A stretch of DNA of 64,000 nt from Lunularia cruciata (Eukaryota; Streptophyta; Marchantiopsida; Lunulariales; Lunulariaceae), in NCBI GenBank assembly GCA_948567375.1, contig OX419756.1, positions 48,214,552 through 48,278,551 on the forward strand, written 5' to 3'. This document shows, piece after piece, positions 1-12,100 of the stretch; the stretch's first letter is position 1, and each line of letters starts with the position of its first letter. The notes beneath the pieces are model-generated. The model was given only the letters and a program-made list of their open reading frames with translations, was not told the DNA's origin and made no database searches. The position numbers were made by a program, and so were the translations under genes.

Positions 1-118
1 TCGACTCTAATTGAGTTGAAGAAGAGTGCCTTGAGATTCCAGAACACAAAAGAAGTCCATAAACACGACACAGAAGCCAGCCACACTTCGCATGACCAGT
101 CTCAGGTAGTCACTGTAC

Positions 119-3100
119 CTTGTGCAGGACGCGTTGAAGTGCAGGATCATGAAGTTTAGACTGAGGACTGCACAGAACACAAATGTTGGATGTTAGCTTG
201 GCATTCTTAAATCGAGAGTGGTCCAACAATCTGCATCTACCATAATAATGGAACTTTTCGGCCCCCACCTCCACAAGAGAAGGTGAAGGCCGCACTGTAG
301 CAATCAAGCTTCGCAAACGACCAAGTTTAATTCCTGGCTTTCAGCTGGGTCAATAGTGTGAGATGTGACCTACACTATAAATTTCAGCAATACCGGTCCC
401 TACAATAGTACCAACAAGAGATATCTAACGCTGTTTGGCACTCCATGTCAGAAAGATCTGGATCTTCGTGGTTGTACAAAGTCTAAAAGATATGAGCTAC
501 TAGACGATACAATATAGAGGGCTGCGTTTCCGCTATTTGGGCATCACAATAAACAGTATTTCCCTCCAAAGTGGAGTGGCTACCAACGCTAGTTGGTTGC
601 TTGGCAAAGAAAATTAGTTATTTGGTTCGAAACAAGAGAAACATCCACTGCAGTTCTTCAGATGTTCTCATGTCAAAAGAACACGAGTTGTACCTGCAAA
701 CCCAGCGGTAGACGTGTTGAAGCAAAGCATCCGAGAAGTTGTTTCCAGAGGAGATTGCGTGGGCGAGCCACCCACTGACAAGTTGCTTGAGCACCCGGAA
801 TGCAGGAGAACAGAAAATCTCTTCATCCCAGCTATTATCCCCGTCCATGGACTGCAAACCACCGTCTGGCTCGATACTTCCTCCTTCAAACTCACTCAGT
901 TGGCCACTCTTCAGAAGTGCATTTACGGCTAAGTGATGAATCTGTGGCCGCAAGCAGGCACGATGAAAATCATTAACTTTACTATTGCATCTGTCACATG
1001 ATCGATAGTTCATTTTTCTAGAATCTGCTGTGAATAGAACTTCTTTCATCAGGAACTGCAGTAGTTGACATCCGGTGTGACTTTGTTTGTAGTAATGTTG
1101 TCTTCCTCGCCGTAGCCTTAATACCAAAAGATCCGTACAGTTGATGGAATGCGCTTAATATCTTGCAACTTTACGGAAGCTTTAATCGAATGGATTAGAA
1201 CCGTAATAGGAACCAGATCAGAAGGCTCTCTAATTTTACATAGATTCATACCTTGAACTCAATTGTCACGTTGCGATATGCACCCGGAAAAGACACGGCA
1301 GGCTGCTGGACCTGCAATTCATCATGCATGATCATCTTGTAAATATCATGTCTCCCCTCTCTTGTCGTGGATACAAAGACTTGAAAAGGGCCACAATGAT
1401 TAACATTCTCATCATTTTATTTAATGGTCCTCTCGCTAAACTTTACAGGAAAGAAAGAACGCCATTCTTTGCCCCATTTTAAAGAGGCTGCTATATCTAT
1501 TCCACTAACTAAACCCAGTGATACCCCGTTTTCACGTTCAACCACATGTAATGTTGTTTCATATCTTGTCACCACAATGGGTAAGCCAAATGAAGGCACA
1601 ATGTTGTCGCAATTTCGGGACTCGGTGATCCTGTACGGAGGACAAACCCGAGTAATACCACTTACTTCATCCATTAAAGTGTTGTTTTCATCCGATATGG
1701 CACCACCTAGATCGGGTATTCCGTCGTCAGAACTCCATAACACCTGGTCATTTGGACGTAAAGAGGAACACACTTAAGCCGGGAACGCAATATAGTAGAT
1801 GCAATACGCAAGCCTAACACCTCAACTACTTCACGGTCATGTTGAATGTTAGAATCTGCTGACAATATCTGTGAGGCAACTAGATCTACAATCGGTCAAC
1901 CTTAAGAGCATCATGATTTACAATGTTCGCATCGAAAAGTAACTATAGAAAGACCGCAAGTTGAAGTTCGAAATGCTTCAACTGGTATGTGGAAGGAGCA
2001 AAGACCTGCTGATTATCACGTAGAGCACGTGCATAAAATGTGTCAGCTGTAAAAAGGAGCCAATCAAAGTCGATGTTACCAAGAGGAACCTGCAAAAAAT
2101 TGCGCGATAAATGACTTAGTTAACTGAAGCAGACGACATAAATTTTCAGACATGAAGCAGAAGCCGTTCGAAGAACGGGGGATCCAGAACTCATTACGTG
2201 CAAAAGGTGTACATATGAAATGTAAACATGATATGTGCAAATCGAGATGACAAATGAAACCCTAAAGAGGTAAAGAATCTAACGGATTAAATGCGAGGTT
2301 AAGCAAAAACGAAATATCACTATATCGTAATCAACAACAGTAGAGAACAGATATATATCATGTAATCGATCAGCGCTAAGTGAAGCATGTGGCGAAATAG
2401 ATAAGCTGTATTGAAGACCCACGAATCAAAACTAAACCAATCAAGAGAACTGAAATTGGCAGACCGGACAGAAAACATGTATAGGAACCATGAAGCAAAA
2501 CAACAAATGAGTTGGAGCAAAGGGGAAGAGAGTGGATGGTCTCTAGGCTGAGAAGGAGCGATGCGTCAAAGGACTGGATACAGTATATCACAACAAGCAC
2601 TATGAACGCTTGAGTCCTGAGACACCAAACAAACTGAGGGAAGCAGAAGGCAGCCATAGTAAACCTCCACTAAAACACATGCGACTTCATCAGTGTCTCA
2701 CACAGTGCCGAAGTAACGGAACAAGTGTCAGTACCCCTGGTACCGAGTTTCTGCTCGAAAACTCATGAGTGCCAAGGCAAACTCGGTTGCTTGCAACAGT
2801 GCCCAGCTCAGGGTAAGGGAAAAGCTGTAACGTATGAAGCTTAAAATCCAAATAAAGGGCAGCAACAGTAAAAAGTAGAATGACTGTGCAACGCAAATAA
2901 ATCAGCATCCGAATGAAGAAAGTGAAATCATGAGCAGGAGAAGGTAAGGGACTCGAGACATACCTGGTTAAAGCCTGAAAGGAAACAAATGTTAGTATCG
3001 AAAGCAAGTAAAAACTAGTAAAACTACTCGATGATGCAAAAACATGAAGAAGGTGGTAAATTAACTGAGTGAAATCACCGAAGAAACGGTAAGGAGCTGA

Positions 3101-6100
3101 GTCAGAAGGCACGGGAAGGAGCAAGTCGTTTGACACCCAAAGAAGACAGTAGGGAGTGAGTCCAAAGACACAGGGGAAGTGCAGGTCATTTGCCACAGAA
3201 ACGGGGGCGTAAGGTCACAGAGTAAAGCAGAGCGAGCAGCAACCAAAGGTGGAACGAAAACAATAATCCAAAGAGGGGAAAGGGGAACAGGAAGGGGCGG
3301 AAGGGGGAGGGGGGTTTTCGAGAGGAGTGCCTCAGGTGCATTGAGACGACATATAGTGTTCATCACATCACTGGTTCACAAAGCGACATTTTCCAAAACC
3401 TGTGGAAAACTCACATGTGCATATCGTGCAAGAGCGATTCGTTCCTGCAACCAAACTGCCGATGCGACGCACCTGTGCATTGCCACTCTCGCTGCAACAG
3501 GTTGCCATCCAAGAGTCTGTTGCCCAACATTTAACATCCAAGCCATTGTGAAGTAAGACAATTATATTTAAGTGTCTCTCTATAGGACCAAAACAGTTCC
3601 TAAATAGAGCAGAACTTTCTACCAGCAGATAACATACTAATCATGCTGAATACGAATTAACTCAAGTCAGCACATCTCGCTTCAACTCAGCAGAATGCGT
3701 CAAATGATTATCATACCTGGTACTGACTGTCCTTCGCATTGCAAGCGATTTGGATGCACGGAAAGTCTGCGAGCAGAGGAATCATAGGACTGAGCAGTTC
3801 AAAGTTGGGGCACTGAGTGAGGGCGACAGTTGGACCTCGGTGCTGATCTCTGCAACCAGGAAAGATCGATGTTGTGTGAGTTCCACTGTTGCTAATCTTG
3901 TTGAAGGGTCTTGCTAGGTAGGGGTTCTGATATATCATTAATGAAACCTGCTACTGTAAATTAGCGACCACCTCACCTGAACTCAGCCAGACTCCGTTGA
4001 ATCAGTCTTCCAGCCTCTTGTGTACTGGAAACATACTCCACCTGCCATCACAACGAGAGCTGATTAATAAGACGTCTGTTTGTAGGTGTCTCTCTAACCG
4101 GACGGGAAGAGACCCCTTATATATCTGATCAGCGCCAATGCTCTCCATGGTTTCCAAGGACCATTGAGGAACGTATGGAACCCTTTCTAGCCCACATAGT
4201 CGGACAGCTTGTAAGTTCTTATAAACAGCTCCTTAATTTCCTGCGAGCTGTTTTTCAGCCAAGCGCATACGGAAGGATATCTTATGCACTTGCGATGCCC
4301 AAACCTACTATTTGTACTCCAATCTGCACATGGTATACAATACTTACCTTTGCCACCCAGCTTTCGAAACTTTGGAAGTTTGCTGCTTCAGAATTCCTGG
4401 CAGCATCACGAAATTGCCTCTCCAATTGGACAGAAGAGACCTCCTTGTTGTTGCGAGGATTCACTACCACAACAAGAATCTTCTCCGCAGCAGGTGTGTA
4501 CAGAGCAAAGAGTCCTCGGTTATCCATGGAGCTGAGGCACAGAATCGTTTTCTTAACAGGTCAGAGAAATAACCATAGGGCTCTACATATATGCAACAAA
4601 CTCAAGATGATTAATAAGTTATGGGGTTCAATCATGATCAAAAGAGCACGTAATGGAGGATGGAGACTCGACATTGCATTCGCACTTTTTCGCAGGAAAA
4701 GATGCACTTCTCTTGAGACCAATTCTAGTCACCGGGTGGTTTTCTCGTGAATGAATACCTCATAGCTTACGACCGGGAGGGACGAGAAAGAAGTGAACCG
4801 ATACAAAAGCTTGACAGACGATACTATACCGATACCCGGATTTAACAAGCCAATGAAGTCATGATGGTGTCAGGCTAGGAAAACTGAACCTTTGATAAAG
4901 GAAGAACGACATCAAGGAGCTTCTGAGGTAAGGGGACTCTGCCGTTGTCTTCATATGCAGCTCATCAACAGACCAACCTTCACTAACATCTCGCTTGGTC
5001 GCGTTTAGATCCACAGTACAAACACAACCCAATCGCAGTACTGCTTGTTGTAATGAAGAAATGCGGGTTTCATAAACACCCTGTACAGGCCAAAAAGGTT
5101 TGAGAAGATTGCTCACAACATTCCTTTTCATAGTATTTCCGTGTTATTCGATCCCTTTGCTACTGTCTTGGTTGTTTAGTTAGGCAAGGGCCCGGGACTT
5201 ATGTCTATAATGACCAGCACACTTTTGAGACATTTCATTCTACGGTTCAAGCACATTCGATCCATCACTTAGTTGCTGTAACCTAAGTTGTGGCCGGCAT
5301 ACCTCTACTTCTGGATCAGCCAGGTGAGCTGACAAGAACCTTCGTGCATCCTTGAATTGTGCTTCGTCACAAACAACCTGAACAAAGCAAAACAACTGAG
5401 TTAATGAAACCTTCTGACGTTGGTTTGAAGCAGGAGGTAAGTGAATTTGAGCAAGTCTAACAAGAACTGCGACAGTGGGAAAGCCATAAAATAGGTATAA
5501 TATATAGGTCTACGAGAACAGAAGCTGTTCTGGGAACGGGTTATCCAGAACTCATGAAATGCAAATGATCAATAAGCAATATGTACATGATTCACAATGC
5601 TAGAGTAGTGTTAAAGCCCTAAGGTAGAATGCATCGAAGGTAACCTGCAGCAAAGGCATAATTGAAACAACTCGAGAATCACAGATGGCCAACAGACAAG
5701 TAAACAACATGAAATCGCGAGCATCTATGCAAACGACTGAGAGAAATAGGGAACGGTATGTAAGAGCCCGCCAGTAAGCAGTGTGTGAACGATAAAGATG
5801 GAGAACGTGGGCTGGATTCGGGTAGGAACACTGTAGACGCGAGAGGTCGAACCATGAATCAGTCAAAGGGCGAAGGAAAAGTAGTATGGAGGAATTAGCT
5901 GGGGAATGGAGGAGTGGAACAATACAAGAGTTATAGGATGGTGTGGCTGCAGAAACGGGTCGAAGTGTAACAGGGTAAAAAGAGCGAAGTGTAAGAGGAC
6001 AGGATATATAGGTATATGAGAACAGAAGCCATTTTGGGAAGGGGTTATCCAGAACTCATGAAGTGCAAATGATCGGTAAGCAAGATGTACATGATTCACA

Positions 6101-9100
6101 ATGCTAGAATAGTGAGAAATCCATAAGGTAGAATGCATCGAATGTAACTTGAAGCAAAGGCATAATTGAAACAATTGAGAATAACATACGGCTAACAGAC
6201 TAGTAAACCACCGTGAAATTGAGAACTCTATGCAAACGACTGCAAGAAATAGGTAACGCTGTGTAAAAGACTGCCAGTAAGCAGTGCGTGACAATAAAAA
6301 TAAAAAAACGTGGGCTGCAGTCGGGTAGGAACACTGTATACACAAGAGGTCCCATGAATCAGGCGCGAAGGAAAAATAATAGGGAGGGAATTAGCTGGGG
6401 AATGGAGGAGTGGAACACTGCGAGAGCTATAGGATGGTGTGGCTGCAGAAACCTGTCGAAGTGTAACAGGGTGACGAGAGCGAAGTGAAAAAGGACAGGA
6501 TATAAAGTATATCGCAACAGGCACTATGGTAGCTTGAGTCCTGAGACACTAAACAGCAAAGGGAAGCAGAAGGCTGCCATAGTAAACCTTCACAAAAACA
6601 CCTGCGACTTCATCAGTGCCTCACGCAGTGCCGAAGTAGCTGAGCACTTGTCAGTACCCCTCATATCGAGTTTCTGCTCGAAAACTCATGAGTGCCAAGG
6701 CAAACTCAGTTGCTCCCCTAAAGTGCCGCTCAAAAGTAGTGGGAATGTCGAAAAGAACAGAAGTGGAAGTGTGGAAAGCAAGGGCAGGATATAAAGTATA
6801 TCACAACCAGCACTATGGACGCTTGAGTCCTGAGACACTAAACAGCTAAGGGAAGCAGAAGGTGGCCATAGTAAACCTCCACGAAAACACCTGCGACTTC
6901 ATCAGTGCCTCACGCAGTGCCGAAGTAGCTGAGCAATTGTCAGTACCCCTCGTACAGAGTTTCTGCTGGAGAACTCATGAGTGCCAAGGCAAAATAGCTA
7001 TAATATATATAGGTATACGAGAACAGAAGCCGTTCTGGGAACGGGTTATCCAGAACTCATGAATTGCAAATGACTGGTAAGCAAGATGTACATGATTCAC
7101 AATGCTAGAATAGTGAGAAATCCATAATGTAGAATGCATCGAATGTAACTTGAAGCGAAGGCATAATTGAACCAAATTGAGAATAACATATGGCTAACAG
7201 ACTAGTAAACCACCATGAAATCGAGAACTCTATGCTAATGACTGCGAGAAATACGTATCGCTATGTAAAAGACTGCCAGTAAGCAGTGCGTTAACGATAA
7301 AAATAAAAAATGTGAGCTCTCACATTTTTTATTTTTTAGCTGGAGTCGGGTAGGAACACTGTATACACCAGAGGTCCCATGAATCAGGCAAAGGGCGAAG
7401 GAAAAATAATAGGGAGGGAACTAGCTGGGGAATGGAGGAGAGGAACAATGCGAGAGCTATAGGATGGTGTGGCTGCAGAAACCTGGCGAAGTGTAACCAG
7501 GTGACGAGAGCGAAGCGGAAAAGGACAAGATATAAAGTATATTGCAACAAGCGCTATGGACTCTTGAGTCCTGAGACGCTAAACAATAAAGGAAAGCAGA
7601 AGGCGGCCAAAGTAAACCTTCATGAAAACACCTGCGACTTCATCAGTGCCTCACGCAGTGCCGAAGTAGCTGAGAAATTGCCAGTACCCCTCATACCGAG
7701 TTTCGGCTCGAAAACTCATTAGTGCCAAGGCAAACTCAGTTGCTCCCTAAAGTGCAGCTCAAAAGTCATGGGAATGTCAAAAAGAACAGAGGTGGAAGTG
7801 TGGAAAGCAAGGGCAAGCAAAAGTGCAGACACATTTACGCGCTGGAGTCTTAACCGAATAATGAGGATCAGTCCAGAAAGAAAGAATCCACATGAGTAAG
7901 ATGAGGGAAGAAATCGAGACATACCTGATGGATCCCTGAAATCACAAACATTCATTAGTAGAGAGAAAGTCCAGGACACAACAATGAGAAAGAGTCAAGC
8001 AGAGGTTCGCTAGTGATACGAGAGTGGAGCAAGAAAACTTCCGCACTGCCCGGGAAGGGGACGAGTCAACTGAAACGGGAAAAGCAGAGGTGAAGTGACT
8101 TCAGGTGAAGGTGAAGTATACAGTATATATAGGTATACGAGAACAGATGCCGTTCCCAGAACGGGTTATCCAGAACTCATGAGGTGCAAATGATTGATAA
8201 GCAAGATGTACATAATTGACAATGCTAGAATAGTGAGAAATCCATAAGGTAGAATGCATCAAATGTAACTTGAAGCAAAGGCATAATTGAAACAAATTGA
8301 GAATAACATATGGCTAACAGACTAGTAAACCACCATGAAATCGAGAACTCTATGCAAACAACTGCGAGAAATAGGTAACGCTACGTAAAAGACTGCCAGT
8401 AAGCAGTGTGTGAACGATAAAAATAAAAAACGTGGGCTGGAGTCGGGTAGGAACACTGTATACACAAGAGGTCCCATGAATCAGGCAAAGAGCGAAGGAA
8501 AAATAATAGAGAGGGGATTAGCTGGGGAATGGAGGAGTGGAACAATGCGAGAGCTCTAGGGTTGTGTGGCTGCAGAAACCTGTCTAAGTGTAACAGGGTA
8601 ACGAGAGCGAAGCGAAAAAGGACAGGATATAAAGTATATCACAACAAGCGCTACGGACACTTGAGTCCTGAGACGCTAAACAGCAAAGGGGAAGCAGAAG
8701 GCGGCCATAGTAAACCTTCACGAAAACACTTGCGCCTTCATCAGTGCCTCACGCAGTGCCAAAGTAGCTGAGCAATTGTCAGTACCCCTCATACCGAGTT
8801 TCTGCTCGAAAACTCATGAGTGCCAAGGCAAACTCGGTTGCTCCCCTAAAGTGCCGCTCAAAAGTAATGGGAATGTCAAAAAGAACAGGGGTGGAAATGT
8901 GGAAAGCAAGGGCAAGCAAAAGTGCAGGCATGCACTTAAGCGCTGGAGTCTTAGCCGCATAATGAGGATCAGTCCAGAAAGAAAAGAATCCACATGAGTA
9001 AGATGAGGGAAGAAATCGAGACATACCTGATGGATCCCTGAAATCACAAACATTCATTAGTAGAGAGAAAGTCCAGGACACAACAATGGGAAAGAGTCAA

Positions 9101-12100
9101 GCAGAGGTTCCCTAGTGATACGAGAGTGGAGCAAGAAAACTTCAGCGCTGCACGGGAAGGGGATGAGTCAACTGAAGCGGGAAAAGCAGAGGTGAAGTGA
9201 ATGAAGGTGAAGGTGAAGTATACCGTATATATAGGTATACGAGAACGGAAGTATACAGTATATATTGGTAAATGAGAGCAGAAGCCGTACGGGGAACGGG
9301 TTATCCAGAACTCATGAAGTGCACAAGTGCACATATTCAATAAACAACATTTACATGAATGACAGTGCTAGTGTAGTATGAAAGCTTTAGTACAAAATGC
9401 ATCGAAAATAACCTGCAGCAAAAGTATAGGTGTAAAAAAGTAACCTGTAGCAAAGGCATAAGTGCAAGAAATTGAGAACACAGAACTGCTAATGGACAAT
9501 AACGAACTTGAAATCAGTATTATATTGGTACAGTATATATATGAATTCAGAAGTCAAGAAGGACTCCCAAACAACACTATGGTATACAGGCCCCCGGAAA
9601 AAACTACTGGTGGGCTCGAACTGGAGCTCCCCGCCTGGCAGAAAGCAGGGATGCTCTTAAGTCTCTATAGATACTAAGCCCATGATAAGCATGGAAATTT
9701 TTTCATTTGTAAGACAGCGAAATCTAACAAAGAACAATGAATTGGGCATGCACTCTAACACGGGAATCCCCTAAATCAGCTAAAATGGGAATCAGCCCAA
9801 CCCCATACAATGAAATTGAAGCTATCAAGGATTGAAACTTATCAAGAAAGGAGCTTGATACAAACTCAATTGTGAAAGTGTGGTATACAGGCGTCCGGGA
9901 AAAACAGGTATAATATATGTGCAACGGTGTGAGTAAAATATTGTATATCAAGGGAAAGACAGGGCCATGTTGGCCAGGGCATCTATTTCAAAGTTACCTC
10001 AAGCAGATTGAAGCAAGGCTTCATATGCGGTAGAGTGCGGTTAACGCGCTTTTCCGAACCATCAGTAGGAGGAGCTCGTGTGTTGAGGTAGAACACACGT
10101 GGTACCCTTATCTGGACCTTGTACATGTCACCATCGACTAGAATCCATGCATTAAAATGTCCGGGTCTTTGAACAGGAAGAAGCTGCAGCAACTGCAAAC
10201 ATAACAACTCAAAGATAATCAGAAAACATTGGTTGATTCCGAGACGGGGAAACTGCGGTTTTAATCCGCAGCTTTGAAATTTGACCTCTTTCGTAGGCTA
10301 GCACTCGACACCCGAGCAAAATTGAATGGTATCATACGAATGAAGCCATCATCTACCAACTCTACTGAGGTCTTCGAGAGCTCAACGGAATCTATATTGC
10401 AGGTTCTTACTTCAGTGTAACTGACCATTTCGACAAGTAAAGGCAATCAAATGATGTCTGTCAGCCACAAAGGGCAGAGCAAGAGTAAAGCAGCAACGCA
10501 ATAAGTGCACGAATCTAAAAGAGCTTAAGAGAAGACACATTTCAAATTCTCTGCGCTGCTGCATCATTCAGGACTACTGACATAGGCGAAGAGTTTTCCT
10601 CTTGAAGAATTTTCTCAACAAGCAGACAAAAGTCAGGCTAGTTCGCAAATGAGGATTATCTTAGGCCAAGAGCCTTCCACCTGATCTTAATGAACAAGCA
10701 GGGACAATCAACCTTCCTCACAAGGAATAGACTCCATACCTGCCAATGGGATCTGGTAAGTGCCGCTTGCTGGCTGCGGAATATCGCACCGACACCTGCC
10801 TTTCTCTTCCCATGTCCATCCTTTAAAGAAACATTCCGAGGAACTCCTACATCTCCATCACCTCTGCCTGACTTTTCAATTTCCCTGTTATTTAAAAGGA
10901 ATAATCTTTGGTGTTAAGCCATGACTCACACGAAAGGCAGCTTGTCCATCGAATAGACACAAATTATAAGAGAAGTGAGAGAGATTGTCTATTTAAACCA
11001 CCTACCTCAATCTTTTTCGTTTCTCACGCGTTTCTTTCCATTTGAGCTTCTTGTGTTCTAACCAGGCCTGGTAATCGTTCTCTCTGTCCGGACTCTTACT
11101 TCGAGCAGGAGCCTTGATTTGACTGCTATCATTTCTATTTCTTTCCTCTAGAACATTCCCAACAGCTTCTCGACTGTTAACTTTGGCATGTTCCTCCGAT
11201 TGCTCCCTTCTATAGTTGCTAGGAGCTTTAGAAACTGAAGGGTTGTTTCTGCCAGTATTGCCTATGTCCTCAAGATCAGCTAATGCATCATCTAATGCCT
11301 GCAGTTGATGAGCTTGCTTTTTCTGAAACATGTCAGTGAGACTTTTCTGTCTATATTTGTCGTCCTTGTCCCGAACTTTTTTCCACAGCCACTCTGGATG
11401 TGCAACTCTTGGCACAGGATTGACCACCTGCAAGGTTAGAAGAAACAAATTTCAGAACACAACTCATCAGCAAGACAACATTAATATTGGCGACCCCTGA
11501 GATTAGGTGAACAACACATATACCACTAGGCATTGATATTAGACAAATTCAAACAAGTCTTCGGATATTTTGCATAAAAGCCATGTATGTGAAAATTTCT
11601 AGTCATATTCCCCCAGAATTCTTGATCAAACCTTCTGCATGGCAGCTGGGATAGTTATAATCTTCTGAATAGCTGAGCTAAGACGTTGGCGATAATACGC
11701 CCAGTCCACGATTGATCGAATCATCACATCAGAGGAACTTTTGCACCACTTTTTTAGAAACGCCTTCATAACCGCTGCTTGCACAAACAATAAGTTTTAG
11801 AATATAACCAACCTCTTGACCTCAACAGCACAAAGCACAATTGATATTGGGCTTCAATTTACAAATTCAGTAACAAAACTCCATTCAATCCTCATACTGT
11901 GTATAAACGTTGTCAACTTGCCTGGTTCAGTTTCAAAGATAGCAACAGGTATAGCGCGCTCGCTTACTGGAGCTCCCTAAAGGCACCAACCAACAGTTGA
12001 GGTTACTATAGCTAACATACACAACAGGAAACAGAAGGCGATACGGGTTGCACTACAGTACAAGTGGAGGTATGATACTAATCCACCTTGAAATGCCTTA

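Larger units (their letters stand above)
119..10863 (-). other. POLE: POLE C-terminal non-catalytic half, including DUF1744 (exons 30-42, incomplete)
   Basis: These exons encode the degenerate second exonuclease-polymerase module of Pol epsilon, which is structural and supports CMG helicase assembly rather than catalysis. Recognisable blocks are [11 protein letters not shown] (exon 31), [13 protein letters not shown] and ELHMKTTAE (exon 33), [11 protein letters not shown] (exon 36), [15 protein letters not shown] (exon 37), [20 protein letters not shown] (exon 38) and [15 protein letters not shown] (exon 42). Exon 41 (694-941) ends in phase 2 at TGCAG/GTACAA; an upstream GT at 700-701 would break the conserved reading. 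The left 118 bases are intron 42; the next exon is not in the window. Confidence 0.92.

Noticed and set aside
694-702. Alternative donor after TGG at 701 for POLE exon 41
   Set aside because: It would join in phase 0 and delete conserved residues; the GTACAA donor at 693 restores the family sequence.
3179-3556. Plus-strand Gly/Arg-rich open frame
   Set aside because: It is antisense to POLE intron 37 and exon 37, and the RG-rich part is just the translated G-rich tract.
4175-4750. 191-codon plus-strand open frame
   Set aside because: It lies opposite POLE exon 34 and flanking introns, and no protein family fits it.
2964-9040. Treating the 11-nt microexon-like units as POLE exons
   Set aside because: Eleven bases would break the frame, and the flanking exons already join seamlessly to conserved sequence.
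6228-9340. Repeated similar open frames on both strands in intron 31
   Set aside because: They recur because the DNA is duplicated; copies do not preserve frame or start and no family is recognisable.
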